DNA of 64,000 nt from Bombella dulcis. GTDB lineage: Bacteria > Pseudomonadota > Alphaproteobacteria > Acetobacterales > Acetobacteraceae. The notes under the pieces were generated by a model that searched no databases, was not told where the DNA came from, and saw nothing but the letters and a program-made list of their open reading frames with translations. The translations under genes were made by a program, and so were the position numbers. The stretch is taken from the NCBI RefSeq assembly GCF_026385505.1, contig NZ_JANIDV010000001.1:680389-744388 (forward strand), in the 5' to 3' direction. Positions 22,765-32,053 of the stretch are shown here, piece by piece. The number at the start of each line of letters is the position of its first letter. Position 1 is the stretch's first letter.

Positions 22765-23820
22765 TCATGAAAAATACCCTTCCGTCACGATGGGCGTATC
22801 CACCCTGTAATAATGCTTCTCACCCATCTGATTCTGGTGCTGATGATGATCATCATGTTTTCTGAAAATGCTGTACTGGATACCATTGGACCAGCTATGG
22901 ATATTCCTGACAATATCCTCATAATGTTTCCTGTATTCATGAACAATCATTGAATACATCAGCGGACCGACGAACCTCAGCACACCATAAGACCCTGTCC
23001 CATTGGGGTAAGGCTGATACACCCTGATATTGCACAGAGCCTGCTGGATGATCTTCCTGAGCAGAGGATGACCGGCCGCACAGATGATGTAGTACTGTTC
23101 ATACTCACCATACGGCATATGCTCTATTTCCAAATGGACCTGCGCACCATGATACCAGCGGGAGAGCAGGAAGCGGTCACCCGGGCGGATGGTCGTATCC
23201 AGTGAATGCGTGAAGGACGTTTTTAAGTCAAAATAAACGCCTCCGACAGCATAGAGGCACAGATATCTGAACAAGTCGGCGCGGGCTGCCGGATAATCCG
23301 GACTGATCGCTAGATAATAGTGAAGGATGTCTTCGCCGTAATGTTCTTTGATAAAATCCTTTATTTCGTAGAAACCACCTTCCGACCAGAAAGAATATTC
23401 ATAGCTCTGATTCATGGAAACGACAGAATTTCTGTTTTCCACATAGACCTCCGGGTAAATTCCCGGATTGTCCCTGAAAATTCCCACCTGGTGGATTTTC
23501 TTCGAGATATGTTCCGCTTCCTCGATATGTGGGAGAGGTGGCGGAAGAATATCTAGATCAACGTCCCGGAATATTTCGCAACGGTCTACACCCGGCATGT
23601 GATGGAGAGCCAAACTGGGAGAAGACGACAGAAACCCCGCATCATTCCTGAAGAAAGTTACGATACCGTCAGCCCGCCATTCGATACTATACCCTGCCCG
23701 CTCTAGGTCCTTGTCAGTTGCTGGTGGCGGCGTATCAGCATCATAAAACGCACATAAAAAACGCTGTTCCAGCCCGGCCTGACCACGAACCAGATAACTA
23801 CCATGAGCAGATACAAACAT
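22765..23820 (-). CDS. Glycosyltransferase with DXD sugar-binding motif (Och1/capsule type)
   Basis: A 351-residue protein. Residues about 105-330 match the DXD glycosyltransferase family (Gly_transf_sug): KKIHQVGIF at the start, PAARADLFRYLCLYAVGGVYFDLK containing the metal-binding YFDLK segment, then conserved IICAAGHPLLRKII. The ~100-residue N-terminal part is unrelated to the catalytic fold and ends in a proline-rich hinge. It lies 55 bp beyond the glucanase gene on the same strand, suggesting a shared role in envelope polysaccharide. Donor and acceptor unknown. Confidence 0.78.
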   Translation of the reverse strand: MFVSAHGSYLVRGQAGLEQRFLCAFYDADTPPPATDKDLERAGYSIEWRADGIVTFFRNDAGFLSSSPSLALHHMPGVDRCEIFRDVDLDILPPPLPHIEEAEHISKKIHQVGIFRDNPGIYPEVYVENRNSVVSMNQSYEYSFWSEGGFYEIKDFIKEHYGEDILHYYLAISPDYPAARADLFRYLCLYAVGGVYFDLKTSFTHSLDTTIRPGDRFLLSRWYHGAQVHLEIEHMPYGEYEQYYIICAAGHPLLRKIIQQALCNIRVYQPYPNGTGSYGVLRFVGPLMYSMIVHEYRKHYEDIVRNIHSWSNGIQYSIFRKHDDHHQHQNQMGEKHYYRVDTPIVTEGYFS

Positions 23821-23838
23821 ACCCTAAATTCCCAAATA

Positions 23839-24483
23839 TCAAAAATTAACAGGTCCCAATCTCGTAACAACTAAATTATACGTCCGACCCGACATGAACC
23901 CAAAAAACGTAATCAAACTACTTTCTCCTATTTTTAATCGTCCAATTTTTGAAAAGTTCTCTATATTACTTCTTATATTAATTCTTTTCCTGCCAAATCC
24001 AGCTGTGAATACTTTCCGTTCTTGAGAATGAACAAATTGAAGATAGTCCACTTCATCACCGCTTTCAGTTTTTATCCTTCCAATTACAGGATCACTTAAA
24101 ATCAACAAGCCCTCAAAAGCATCCTGCGTAAGAGGAAGAAATTTTTCCCAGTCAGCCACATGTGCTGCCCAACCCGTCCGATTTGTTCCCGGATCTATTG
24201 TCACATACGCTTGACGCTCGGCACAATAAAAAGAAACTAGTCCATCCCGCCATGCAAGCAATGACATATGCGGCACATCCAACATATTACCAAAAATATC
24301 CCAAACTTTCACCTGACAATCTTTAGGAAATGGATAAGCCCCCATGTAGTAACCACTGACTAAAATACCCTGCAAAGGGATGCGAACTAACTCACTCCAA
24401 TAATTATTATAACTAATTAAATGCCCGTAACAATCTAAAAACCACACCCTCTCAAAAGAATAAGCCCCCCCTCTCCCACTCAT
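23839..24483 (-). CDS. Unknown protein, paralogue A of a tandem pair
   Basis: A 214-residue soluble protein I cannot assign. The start at 24483 is chosen because AGGAGG lies eight bases upstream; the frame extends a little further. It aligns by eye with the next gene: VWFLDCYGHLIS near the N-terminus, TIDPGTNRTGW then DWEKFLPLT in the middle, and IENFSKIGRLKIGESS near the C-terminus. No signal peptide or membrane helix. AT-rich composition. It directly precedes the glycosyltransferase at 22765 on the same strand, so a carbohydrate role is conceivable but unproven. Confidence 0.75.
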   Translation of the reverse strand: MSGRGGAYSFERVWFLDCYGHLISYNNYWSELVRIPLQGILVSGYYMGAYPFPKDCQVKVWDIFGNMLDVPHMSLLAWRDGLVSFYCAERQAYVTIDPGTNRTGWAAHVADWEKFLPLTQDAFEGLLILSDPVIGRIKTESGDEVDYLQFVHSQERKVFTAGFGRKRINIRSNIENFSKIGRLKIGESSLITFFGFMSGRTYNLVVTRLGPVNF

Positions 24484-24631
24484 TAACATGTCCTCCTTTA
24501 TTCTACTCGGAACCAATACCCTTCACCCTGAAGGAATCAACATCGACTGTATCAGTCTACAAAAATACCGCCCCCCTTTTTTAAAGAGGAACGGTAGCAC
24601 GATACCCTACACACTCTTATAAGCAACTCCT

Positions 24632-25261
24632 TTAATCAAAAGTCTTTTGACTACGATTAATTACAAGACGTGCAACGTCTCCAAAACTGCTTACCAAAGC
24701 AACCTCAACAGACGAACCAACGGGCGCCTGACCAATCTTCGCAAAATTTCTTAAGTTCCGAGAAATAGAAAACGCAAAACCACCCAGCCAAGCAAAATTT
24801 CCAACGTTTTCAGCAACAGAAGGCCAGACAAGCACTGGGGCAGGAACCCCATTCATCTTCACTTCACCGTAAGAACGGTCTTGTAAAAGAAAAATACCAT
24901 CAAGCATTTCCTTCGTTAATAAAATAAACCGCTCCCAATCATATAATTCTACGGAGTTCCAATGTGTATCATGATTCCGAGGATCAATGGAAAAAAATGT
25001 CCCCGTATCCTTATCCACGAAACCAAAGACACTCTCACCAGCCTCAACCACTGAAACATCTGGTAAACCCTTCGCCCGCGACGATGCGTATTGGAAAACC
25101 ACACTCGCCGGCAATTTAAGTGGCCACTCTTCCATTATGTATGTGTCAGGATAATCCCCAGCTCGCAATTGATGCCGTTGTAACGCATCACCTTCCTTAG
25201 GCTGAGTAATAATATGGCCAAACCAGTCCATAATCCACAAACGCTGCCGCCCCTCACTCAT
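24632..25261 (-). CDS. Unknown protein, paralogue B of a tandem pair
   Basis: A 209-residue soluble protein of unknown function, similar to the gene at 23839. Shared landmarks are LWIMDWFGHIIT, SIDPRNHDTHW followed by DWERFILLT, GEVKMNG and LRNFAKIGQAPVGSSV. AGGTG lies five bases before the ATG. AT-rich, with TTA/AAA codons. The segment around DWERFILLT also recalls part of the N-terminal domain of the glycosyltransferase at 16759, so this may be a stand-alone version of an accessory domain. Confidence 0.75.
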   Translation of the reverse strand: MSEGRQRLWIMDWFGHIITQPKEGDALQRHQLRAGDYPDTYIMEEWPLKLPASVVFQYASSRAKGLPDVSVVEAGESVFGFVDKDTGTFFSIDPRNHDTHWNSVELYDWERFILLTKEMLDGIFLLQDRSYGEVKMNGVPAPVLVWPSVAENVGNFAWLGGFAFSISRNLRNFAKIGQAPVGSSVEVALVSSFGDVARLVINRSQKTFD

Positions 25262-25541
25262 GGGTCACCTCTCTACAGAATTAAAACATACTCAACGATA
25301 ACCAAGCCTGAAGACTATCAGAAGTAAACCTAGATAGCCACATTTACGACTCTAAACCTCGCACAACTACCGAAATCGTCAGTTCCTTTAAACTGAACAC
25401 ACTCGGAGAACAGAAACAGGACCAAAAATAAGTCTATTTTACATAAGAGAAAAGAAAAAACACCAAAAACCAGCCCGATAGGAACATAATTCCAATTTAT
25501 GCTCTACAGCCGTGACACATACACTTCCGAAGAAATCACAC

Positions 25542-25618
25542 TGGTGCGCCCTGCTGGATTCGAACCAGCGACCCACAGCTTAGAAGGCTGTTGCTCTATC
25601 CAGCTGAGCTAAGGGCGC
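25542..25618 (-). tRNA. tRNA-Arg (anticodon TCT)
   Basis: Cloverleaf read on the minus strand: acceptor GCGCCCT/AGGGCGC, D arm AGCTCAGCTGGATAGAGC, anticodon loop CTTCTAA with TCT, T arm GGTTCGAATCC, and encoded CCA. Confidence 0.96.
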
Positions 25619-25638
25619 TCCTGCCTTGCTGTGCAACG

Positions 25639-25715
25639 TGGTCGGGGCGCCCGGACTCGAACCGGGGGCCTCCTGTACCCAAAACAGGCGCGCTACCAGG
25701 CTGCGCCACGCCCCG
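25639..25715 (-). tRNA. tRNA-Pro (anticodon TGG)
   Basis: Minus-strand cloverleaf with acceptor CGGGGCG/CGCCCCG, the proline-type D arm GGCGCAGCCTGGTAGCGC, anticodon loop TTTGGGT with TGG, T loop GGTTCGAGTCC and encoded CCA. Confidence 0.96.
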
Positions 25716-25795
25716 ACGACGTGAGGCCTTCTTAAAGGGACTCCGCCTCCCAGGCAAGGGCCTTTCTCGGCGCAGAAAGGTGTTTTTTCAAAAAA

Positions 25796-26311
25796 TCACA
25801 CCGTCCGGTCCTGATTCAGAGGTGGAATGAACTGTGGGGCCATATCCCACGGAAACAGGACCCATGTATCCTGCGGCACCTCCGTCACGAAATGATCCGC
25901 ATGGGGCCGCCCATCCGGCTTGGCATAGAGGCAGGCAAACACGGCCTTCGGCAGCATCCTGCGCACATACCGGGCCGTCACGCCTGAATCCACAAGGTCA
26001 TCCACGATGAGAAAGCCTTCACCATCACCGGCGGCCGCTGCCGCCTTCAGCAGCTCCGGCTCCTGCTGCGTCCCTTCCTCACCCGCATAACTGGCAACGG
26101 AGATGCTCTCTATCAGGCGACAGCCCAGCTCCCGCCCCAGAATGGCCGCCGGGATCAGGCCACCCCGTGTAATGGCCACGATCCCACGGAAGGGGGAACA
26201 GTCACGCAGCAGCGTCGCCGCCAGAAGACGGGCATCGCAATGCATCTGGTCCCACGTCACCGTGGCATATGTGATGGTCTTTTCATTCCGTGTCTGTACT
26301 GTGCCTGTCAT
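25796..26311 (-). CDS. gpt: Gpt, xanthine-guanine phosphoribosyltransferase
   Basis: Purine salvage enzyme that makes XMP and GMP from the bases and PRPP. Features are VTWDQMHCDARLLAATLL, IVAITRGGLIPAAILGREL, the PRPP-binding loop FLIVDDLVDSGVTA, and the C-terminal QDTWVLFPWDMAPQFIPPL that closely follows the Gpt pattern. Length 171 residues from the ATG at 26311. In-frame ATGs at 26317 and 26329 are possible; GGAAAG upstream does not separate them. It lies downstream of two tRNA-Asn genes on the same strand. Confidence 0.92.
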   Translation of the reverse strand: MTGTVQTRNEKTITYATVTWDQMHCDARLLAATLLRDCSPFRGIVAITRGGLIPAAILGRELGCRLIESISVASYAGEEGTQQEPELLKAAAAAGDGEGFLIVDDLVDSGVTARYVRRMLPKAVFACLYAKPDGRPHADHFVTEVPQDTWVLFPWDMAPQFIPPLNQDRTV

Positions 26312-26373
26312 GGCCATGCCGCTTTCCATGAAAATCCGATCCGTCAGACTGGGATATACCATGCGGCAGACAC

Positions 26374-26403
26374 AAAAAAAGCCCGCACCAGAATGGCCGG
26401 ACT
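26374..26403 (-). terminator. Rho-independent terminator after tRNA-Asn copy 1
   Basis: On the minus strand, GTCCG-GCCA-TTC-TGGT-G-CGGGC forms a stem followed by seven T. The same element recurs after copy 2. Confidence 0.75.
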
Positions 26404-26415
26404 TAAAAGAAAAAC

Positions 26416-26491
26416 TGGCTCCCGAAGTAGGACTCGAACCTACGACCCAGCGATTAACAGTCGCTTGCTCTACCAACTGAGCTATTCGGGA
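26416..26491 (-). tRNA. tRNA-Asn (anticodon GTT), copy 1
   Basis: Minus-strand cloverleaf: acceptor TCCCGAA/TTCGGGA, D arm AGCTCAGTTGGTAGAGC, anticodon loop CTGTTAA with GTT, T arm GGTTCGAGTCC, encoded CCA. 76 nt. Confidence 0.97.
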
Positions 26492-26578
26492 TCAGCTGAG
26501 GCCTATTTACCCAAACTCCCCGGCGAGGTAAAGACCCTTTTTTCAGGAAACTGGAAAAATATGTCCACCAGCAGACAC

Positions 26579-26607
26579 AAAAAAAGCCCGCACCAGAATG
26601 GCCGGAC
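26579..26607 (-). terminator. Rho-independent terminator after tRNA-Asn copy 2
   Basis: Same hairpin and T run as at 26374-26403, on the minus strand, between the two tRNA-Asn copies; each tRNA therefore seems to have its own terminator. Confidence 0.75.
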
Positions 26608-26621
26608 CTGAAAGAAAAAGC

Positions 26622-26697
26622 TGGCTCCCGAAGTAGGACTCGAACCTACGACCCAGCGATTAACAGTCGCTTGCTCTACCAACTGAGCTATTCGGGA
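26622..26697 (-). tRNA. tRNA-Asn (anticodon GTT), copy 2
   Basis: Identical in its 76 nt to copy 1, with GTT anticodon and encoded CCA, on the minus strand. Confidence 0.97.
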
Positions 26698-26767
26698 TCA
26701 GCCGGAGCCTGTCTACCCAAACTTCCCGGAGAGGTAAAGGCCCTGAATGCATTTTCCGGAAAGAAAA

Positions 26768-27247
26768 CTACAGTCCGGCTTCCAGTTCCTCACGGCCTTC
26801 AGTGGCCAGCTGATCCACACGGTCATTCTCTTCATGGCCTGAATGGCCTTTCACCCAGTGCCATTCCACCTCATGCTGTTTTGCGGCCTCCAGAATACGT
26901 CGCCACAGATCCATGTTGGCTACGGGGTCCCCTGCCGTATTGCGCCAGTTACGCCGTACCCAGCCCGTATGCCAGCGTGTGATGCCATTCCGCAGATAGG
27001 CACTGTCCGTATAGAGATTGACCACGCAGGGGCGTGTCAGTGTTTCCAGCGCAACGGCCGCTGCCGTGAGTTCCATGCGGTTATTGGTCGTGTCCGCTTC
27101 ACCGCCCTTCATGGTGCGCTCATGCCCCCGACAGCGCAGAAGAACACCCCACCCTCCCGGTCCGGGGTTCGGTTTGCAGCCACCATCCGTCCAGATATCG
27201 ACCCGTGTCGTCGGGGATACTGTTTCACCTTCTGATCTGTCAGACAT
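26768..27247 (-). CDS. rnhA: RnhA, ribonuclease HI
   Basis: A 159-residue enzyme that cuts RNA in RNA-DNA hybrids. The catalytic carboxylates can be placed at D21 ([14 protein letters not shown]), E59 (NNRMEL), D81 (YTDSAYL) and D145, with H135 in [11 protein letters not shown]. Length is normal for bacterial type 1 RNase H. Its start overlaps the thrB stop by eight bases, giving an ispH-thrB-rnhA operon, a common alphaproteobacterial arrangement. Confidence 0.95.
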   Translation of the reverse strand: MSDRSEGETVSPTTRVDIWTDGGCKPNPGPGGWGVLLRCRGHERTMKGGEADTTNNRMELTAAAVALETLTRPCVVNLYTDSAYLRNGITRWHTGWVRRNWRNTAGDPVANMDLWRRILEAAKQHEVEWHWVKGHSGHEENDRVDQLATEGREELEAGL

Positions 27248-28190
27248 GAGAGGCTTCCTGAAAATGAAGAAGCCGCCGCTGATAGGCCCAGGGGTCTTTC
27301 CGGGTCACGAGGGCACCGGCAGGCGTATGGACCCAGTCATAAAGGCGGGTCAGCAGGAAACGCATGGCGGCTCCCTGGCAGAGAACCGGCAGAGCCTCAC
27401 GCTCCGCCACGGTCAGCGGGCGGACCTGCTCATAGCCCCGCAGAAGAGCCTCAGCCCTGTCCTGCTGGTAATGCCGGTCATCCCTGAAGCACCAGGCATT
27501 CAGGCAGATGGCCAGATCATAGGCAAGGAAGTCCGTGCAGGCGAAATAGAAATCAATGACGCCGGACAGACGGCCATTCTGAAAAAAAACGTTATCGGCA
27601 AACAGGTCCGCATGAATCTGCCCACGGGGCAGACTGTCCACGCCCGGCCATGAATCAACGATGGCCGTCAGGGCCGTCCCTGTTCCAGAGATCAGGGCAG
27701 CAACCCTGTCATCGCCACCATCCGTGCAGCGGGAAAACAGCTCACCCCACCCTTCAGGGGCCAGAGCATTAGGGCGTTCTGCCCGGTAGTCACGCCCCGC
27801 CTCATGCAGACGGGCCAGACTGCACCCGACCTGTTCACAGGCTTCCGGTGTGATCTCATCCAGAGAACGGCCATTCAGGAAACTGACCATGATGGCCGGA
27901 CGCCCAGCCAGCGTCCGCAACGCCCTGCCGTCCTTCGCCATGATGGGCTGGGGGCAGGCAATGCCCTTCTCCGCCAGATGGGTCATCAGACCCAGAAACC
28001 AGGGCAGTTCCTCGGGATTCATGCGTTTCTCGAACAGCGTCAGAATGAAACGGTCCCGTGTCGTCTCGACCAGAAAATTGCTGTTCTCGATCCCTTCCGC
28101 AATCCCGGTGTAAGAACGGAGTTCCCCCACTTCATATGAAGAGAGGAAGTCCCGCAGGACCTCCTCTTTCAGTTCCGTATAAACGGCCAT
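27240..28190 (-). CDS. thrB: Homoserine kinase (ThrB2, aminoglycoside-phosphotransferase fold)
   Basis: A 316-residue kinase that phosphorylates homoserine in threonine synthesis. It belongs to the APH-like ThrB type rather than the GHMP type: [19 protein letters not shown] and [11 protein letters not shown] at the N-terminus, [17 protein letters not shown] as the catalytic loop, and [20 protein letters not shown] as the metal-binding segment. It overlaps rnhA and starts 6 bp after ispH. Confidence 0.92.
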   Translation of the reverse strand: MAVYTELKEEVLRDFLSSYEVGELRSYTGIAEGIENSNFLVETTRDRFILTLFEKRMNPEELPWFLGLMTHLAEKGIACPQPIMAKDGRALRTLAGRPAIMVSFLNGRSLDEITPEACEQVGCSLARLHEAGRDYRAERPNALAPEGWGELFSRCTDGGDDRVAALISGTGTALTAIVDSWPGVDSLPRGQIHADLFADNVFFQNGRLSGVIDFYFACTDFLAYDLAICLNAWCFRDDRHYQQDRAEALLRGYEQVRPLTVAEREALPVLCQGAAMRFLLTRLYDWVHTPAGALVTRKDPWAYQRRLLHFQEASHV

Positions 28191-28196
28191 GACAGA

Positions 28197-29219
28197 TCAG
28201 ACCGCATCGGAGAGCGGGTGCGGAAGGCGGAAATTGATGTTTTCCTCCTTCACGATGCGCTCCTCGATCGTGACATCATAACGGACGGAAAGCTGCTCGA
28301 TCATCTCCTGCACGAGGCTTTCCGGTGCGGAGGCACCAGCACTCATGCCCAGTGTCTTCACCCCTTCCAGCTCGCTCCAGTCCATGTCCGATACCTTGGG
28401 GACCAGCAGGGCACGTTTTGCGAGGGACCGTTCGGCCACTTCACGCAGACGCTGGGAATTGGAAGAATTCGGAGAGCCAATGACGATCACCAGATCACAC
28501 TCCGCTGCCAGTTCCTTGACAGCCATCTGGCGGTTGGTCGTGGCATAGCAGATGTCTTCCCGGCGTGGCCCCACGATGTTGGGGAAACGGGAACGCAGGA
28601 TGTCCACGATCTCGGCCGTATCATCAACGGACAGGGTCGTCTGGGTGATGAAGGCCAGACGGTTCACATCCGCAGGCTGGACCTCGGCTGCCTCCTTGGC
28701 ATCATTGATCAGCGTGACGGCTCCTGGTGGCAGCTGCCCCATGGTGCCCACAACCTCGGGATGACCGGCATGACCGATCATCAGGATATGACGCTGCTCC
28801 GGGCCGCCCCCGGCAAAGTGACGCTCCGCCTCACGGTGAACCTTGGAGACGAGCGGGCATGTGGCATCAAGATAGAGCAGGTTGCGGCGCTGCGCTTCTG
28901 CCGGAACGGATTTGGGCACACCATGTGCTGAAAACACCACGTGACCATCCGGCGGAACCTCATCCAGCTCCTCCACGAAAATGGCACCCTTGGCTTCCAG
29001 CCCTTCCACGACCGTGCGGTTATGAACGATCTCGTGGCGGACATAAACCGGTGCCCCATAACGGCGCAATGCCTCCTCGACCACGCGGATGGCCCGGTCG
29101 ACCCCGGCACAGAAACCACGCGGACCCGCCAGAAGAATCTTCAGTGGCGGCTTTCCGGCTGCTAATTCTGCTCCGGGGACGGCAGAGTTGGAGGTTACAG
29201 GCGTCGTCTGTTCTGACAT
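28197..29219 (-). CDS. ispH: IspH, HMBPP reductase
   Basis: A 340-residue iron-sulfur enzyme for the last step of the MEP isoprenoid pathway, making IPP and DMAPP. The three cluster cysteines sit in [26 protein letters not shown] and [19 protein letters not shown] and [11 protein letters not shown] are also conserved. The start at 29219 (MSEQTTP) is chosen because GGGGAAG precedes it; the frame is open nine codons further. Its presence shows use of the MEP route. Confidence 0.95.
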   Translation of the reverse strand: MSEQTTPVTSNSAVPGAELAAGKPPLKILLAGPRGFCAGVDRAIRVVEEALRRYGAPVYVRHEIVHNRTVVEGLEAKGAIFVEELDEVPPDGHVVFSAHGVPKSVPAEAQRRNLLYLDATCPLVSKVHREAERHFAGGGPEQRHILMIGHAGHPEVVGTMGQLPPGAVTLINDAKEAAEVQPADVNRLAFITQTTLSVDDTAEIVDILRSRFPNIVGPRREDICYATTNRQMAVKELAAECDLVIVIGSPNSSNSQRLREVAERSLAKRALLVPKVSDMDWSELEGVKTLGMSAGASAPESLVQEMIEQLSVRYDVTIEERIVKEENINFRLPHPLSDAV

Positions 29220-29378
29220 AATCTTCCCCAGGCAGGCGATGAACATATTGAACGGTCCGGTGATGCCTCATACAAGGATATAAGCTATCCAGCATCACCG
29301 CTCTGTGCCCCTATATCGTCCGTATTGCCGTCTGCTGCAATGTCCTGCACCATTTTCTTGTGGAGTTTTCTGAGTCCG

Positions 29379-29981
29379 ATGCCCGCATTCTCCCTCTCTT
29401 CCCGCATCTTTTCCCGCCTTGTGGCGGGCCTCGGCTCTCTCATGCTGGCTGGTCTGCTCAGCGGGTGTGAAGAAGCGGACACCACACATACATTTGCCCC
29501 CGCCTGCCCCAGATTTGACATCCCCGGCCAGGTGGCGGACCGCATCACGTATGATGGAAAAGGCCTGGATGCTGCCCACCGTCTGACCTCCACCCACATA
29601 CTGGCCGTACAGGGTGACTGCCGTACCGGCCCCCAGGATGAGCAGAAACGCCCCATGACCCGTGTCCGCATCAGCCTGAATCTTCAGCTGGAACGTGGCC
29701 CTGCCGCCACTGATGATACGGTGACCGTACCTTACTTCGTCGCCATCATTCAGGATGGAGCCATCGTCGACAAGAAAATCTTCACCGAGACCATCAACCT
29801 GCCGCCCACCGTCTCCATCAGCCGCAGCAGCACGCCCCTGCGCTTCATCGACATACCGACCGGCAACAACCCGCAGATCAGCCCTTACTCCATGGCGATC
29901 GGCCTCCAGCTGAATCATCCCGAGCTGGACTATAACCGCAGCCATCTGCGGGCTGCCCAGTTCCATGAGCATGTACAGTGA
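29379..29981 (+). CDS. Putative lipoprotein, unknown function
   Basis: A 200-residue exported protein. After a short basic region and hydrophobic core, LAGLLSGC provides a lipobox, so it is probably anchored to a membrane of the envelope. The mature part (CPRFDIPGQVADRITYDGKG onwards, less than 170 residues) looks beta-rich and compact. I do not recognise the family with certainty. It is divergent from ispH, stands alone and ends at a strong bidirectional terminator. Another in-frame ATG lies at 29325, but it leaves a poor signal peptide. Confidence 0.8.
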   Translation: MPAFSLSSRIFSRLVAGLGSLMLAGLLSGCEEADTTHTFAPACPRFDIPGQVADRITYDGKGLDAAHRLTSTHILAVQGDCRTGPQDEQKRPMTRVRISLNLQLERGPAATDDTVTVPYFVAIIQDGAIVDKKIFTETINLPPTVSISRSSTPLRFIDIPTGNNPQISPYSMAIGLQLNHPELDYNRSHLRAAQFHEHVQ

Positions 29982-30008
29982 GCCATCACATCCCACGGCC
30001 CTGAACTG

Positions 30009-30042
30009 AAAAAGGCCCCTCCGATCTGGAGGGGCCTTTTTT
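30009..30042 (+). terminator. Strong bidirectional terminator
   Basis: AAAAAGGCCCCTCC-gatct-GGAGGGGCCTTTTTT forms a perfect stem with A and T runs on both sides. It separates the convergent lipoprotein gene and the glycosyltransferase gene ending at 30050. Confidence 0.92.
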
Positions 30043-30049
30043 CATGTCG

Positions 30050-31969
30050 TCATATCTGATGCAGTGGAATGCTGCCCTGCTTCTCCTCAGTCAGAGGATC
30101 AAGCACATACCGCCATTCCTCTTTCAGGCGGGAAGCGACATCCGCTTCTTCCACCATGTCCAGCAGGGCCAGAAGACGCTCCTGCCAGGTTTCACGCACG
30201 GTGTTCTCGGCATGGGCAATGCTGCTGATGCTCCGCAGCCTGGCCAGTTCATCAAACAGGGCCTCGGCCCGGACCAGAATTTTGTCATTCCGCCCCTCAT
30301 GCGGGTCGTTCATCTGGCAGATGAACGCATTGGCCCAGTAGTCAGCATAACGCTCCACACCGAAGGACATGGCCCCATCCAGCCCGCTGTTGCGGGCATA
30401 TTTCCAGACCCATTCGATGATCGACTTGTAGTAATAATGGGAGATGTAGATGTCCTCATAATTACCGTGGTCGGCAAAAGCGGGATCGACCCCGATGCCC
30501 GGCGGCGGGTTGCGGTAACCATGAATGGAACCGTCGGTCAGACGGTACGTGAAACGCTCAGCTCCCACCCAGATCGGATGGTGAGGCCGGGACTGGATCG
30601 CCCGTCCCGGACGGACGGCGGACTTGACGAGACGCCAGCCCTCACCAATGCCCCCCTGTGAAACGATCTTCTGGTTGCGCTGCGTCAGCGGCTTGGTCAG
30701 GTCCGCCAGCCCGTTCCGGTTGACCTCGGAGGCCACGAACTTCCAGTTCAGGGCGATGGCGTCACTCTCCCAGCGGGAGAACGCCTGGAGATAGTCACCC
30801 ACCATACGGTAGGATGGGGCCAGAGTGATGAACTCGTCACCATCCAGAATGAAGCACCACTCATAATCCAGAATGTTCGGCAGAATGTTCAGCCCATGCC
30901 CATAGGCCTTCATCTGGGCGGACATGCCCGGCGCAACCGGGTTCTCGATGAAGGTGATGACCCCCTCATCATGCAGTGCCTTCAGCAGCAGATCGGAGCG
31001 GTCATTATTGTCATTGCTGTAGATGAAGAAATGATCGACCCCGATGCTCCTGTGGTAGGCAAGCCACTCCAGAACATAGATGCCCTCATTACGGATGGTG
31101 GACATGATGCAGACACGCTTGCGTGGCTGTATGCTGGCCCGGGCCGTATGCAGGGTTGCCTGGGCAAAACCGGCCGGCGCATCCGGCTGCCCATAGGTCA
31201 GGACGGCATCACCCAGCGGGCAGCCCCGTTCTTCGGCCGGGTAGCTGTCCCTGTCCTTCGCCCAGCGGGCAAGGCAGTCCCAGCCATCCCGCCAGACCGT
31301 ATCCCCGACACAGCGGAGGAAAACGTCACGCAGCGGAGCCTGGTCCAGCAGTGCCTTCCCCATATCCCGGATGACGGCCCATGAGGCTACCGGCACCATG
31401 GAGTCCAGCAGCCAGCCCAGATAAGGTCCTTCATAATGGCTGATCAGGGTTTCAAAATGGTCGACGGACGGAAAGGCCGTGAAATGAGCCGCCATGTCCT
31501 CACCGAACTGGCGCAGCTCTTCAGTCGCCGCCACTTCGTGCAGCTGGAAATGCTCCCACCCCAGCATATGGCTGCAATCACCGATGAACTCATTAACACC
31601 GCTGTTGCTGTTCCAGGGCTGGGCCGTACAGCAATGGCTTGGCTTCAGAAGATTCCGGAGACCGATGCGCCGTTCATAGCCGATGATGTCGACACGACGG
31701 AACGGCAGCACCGCCCCCTTGTAAGAAAAATGCTTGACCCAGAGAACGGGCAGCACCGTCCCTTCCGCCTCCGGAGCGGCAATAAGGAACACATAGTCAG
31801 GATGACCGGGCAACGTCATCGCCAGCAAAGGAATATAGAGAGGCTCGCCCTGCTCGTCCCGACGAACCATCTCGTCAGGGCGAACGTGACATATTCCGTA
31901 ATCCTTGCATCTAACAGCCAGCCAGCCCTGATGCCCTGTTTCCACATAGTGAAAAACAACTTCAGCCAT
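30050..31969 (-). CDS. Large glycosyltransferase (GT92/Glyco_tranf_2_4-like) with N-terminal extension
   Basis: A 639-residue protein. Residues about 295-560 carry a GT-A fold of the GT92-like group: KRVCIMSTIRNEGIYVLEWL, GVDHFFIYSNDNNDRSDLLL, WCFILDGDEFITL with the DGD metal site, and SHYYYKSIIEW near the end. The first ~290 residues form another region, beginning MAEVVFHYVETGHQGWLAVR, that is not part of the catalytic domain. The start at 31969 follows AGGGA; the frame is open upstream to 32059 but that part has no ribosome site. No membrane helix. Divergent from the GT8-like gene at 32054. Confidence 0.8.
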   Translation of the reverse strand: MAEVVFHYVETGHQGWLAVRCKDYGICHVRPDEMVRRDEQGEPLYIPLLAMTLPGHPDYVFLIAAPEAEGTVLPVLWVKHFSYKGAVLPFRRVDIIGYERRIGLRNLLKPSHCCTAQPWNSNSGVNEFIGDCSHMLGWEHFQLHEVAATEELRQFGEDMAAHFTAFPSVDHFETLISHYEGPYLGWLLDSMVPVASWAVIRDMGKALLDQAPLRDVFLRCVGDTVWRDGWDCLARWAKDRDSYPAEERGCPLGDAVLTYGQPDAPAGFAQATLHTARASIQPRKRVCIMSTIRNEGIYVLEWLAYHRSIGVDHFFIYSNDNNDRSDLLLKALHDEGVITFIENPVAPGMSAQMKAYGHGLNILPNILDYEWCFILDGDEFITLAPSYRMVGDYLQAFSRWESDAIALNWKFVASEVNRNGLADLTKPLTQRNQKIVSQGGIGEGWRLVKSAVRPGRAIQSRPHHPIWVGAERFTYRLTDGSIHGYRNPPPGIGVDPAFADHGNYEDIYISHYYYKSIIEWVWKYARNSGLDGAMSFGVERYADYWANAFICQMNDPHEGRNDKILVRAEALFDELARLRSISSIAHAENTVRETWQERLLALLDMVEEADVASRLKEEWRYVLDPLTEEKQGSIPLHQI

Positions 31970-32053
31970 CTCTACATCCCTTTGCACGCTGTTGCCTCCC
32001 CCCCCGGAAACTTCTATATTGCTGGACCGTCTGTTAAATAATCTGGTTGGGTT

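Larger units (their letters stand above)
26366..26539. repeat. Tandem duplication copy 1 (terminator plus tRNA-Asn)
   Basis: A block of about 175 bp that is nearly identical to 26571-26745. It holds a minus-strand terminator, a complete tRNA-Asn and about 48 bp of 5' flank with a few differences. The tRNA part is identical; flanks have drifted slightly. Confidence 0.85.
26571..26745. repeat. Tandem duplication copy 2 (terminator plus tRNA-Asn)
   Basis: Second copy of the block at 26366-26539, offset by 205-206 bp. The small indel between terminator and tRNA and a handful of substitutions in the flanks show it is not brand new. Confidence 0.85.

Noticed and set aside
25761..25792. CCTTTCT-N-AGAAAGG hairpin with T run on the plus strand near gpt
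   Set aside because: No plus-strand gene feeds into it, and in the minus direction it lacks a T run after the stem; not called as a terminator.
28197..29298. Overlapping ORFs on the opposite strand of ispH
   Set aside because: Shadows of ispH; the cluster cysteines and ribosome site fix the real frame.
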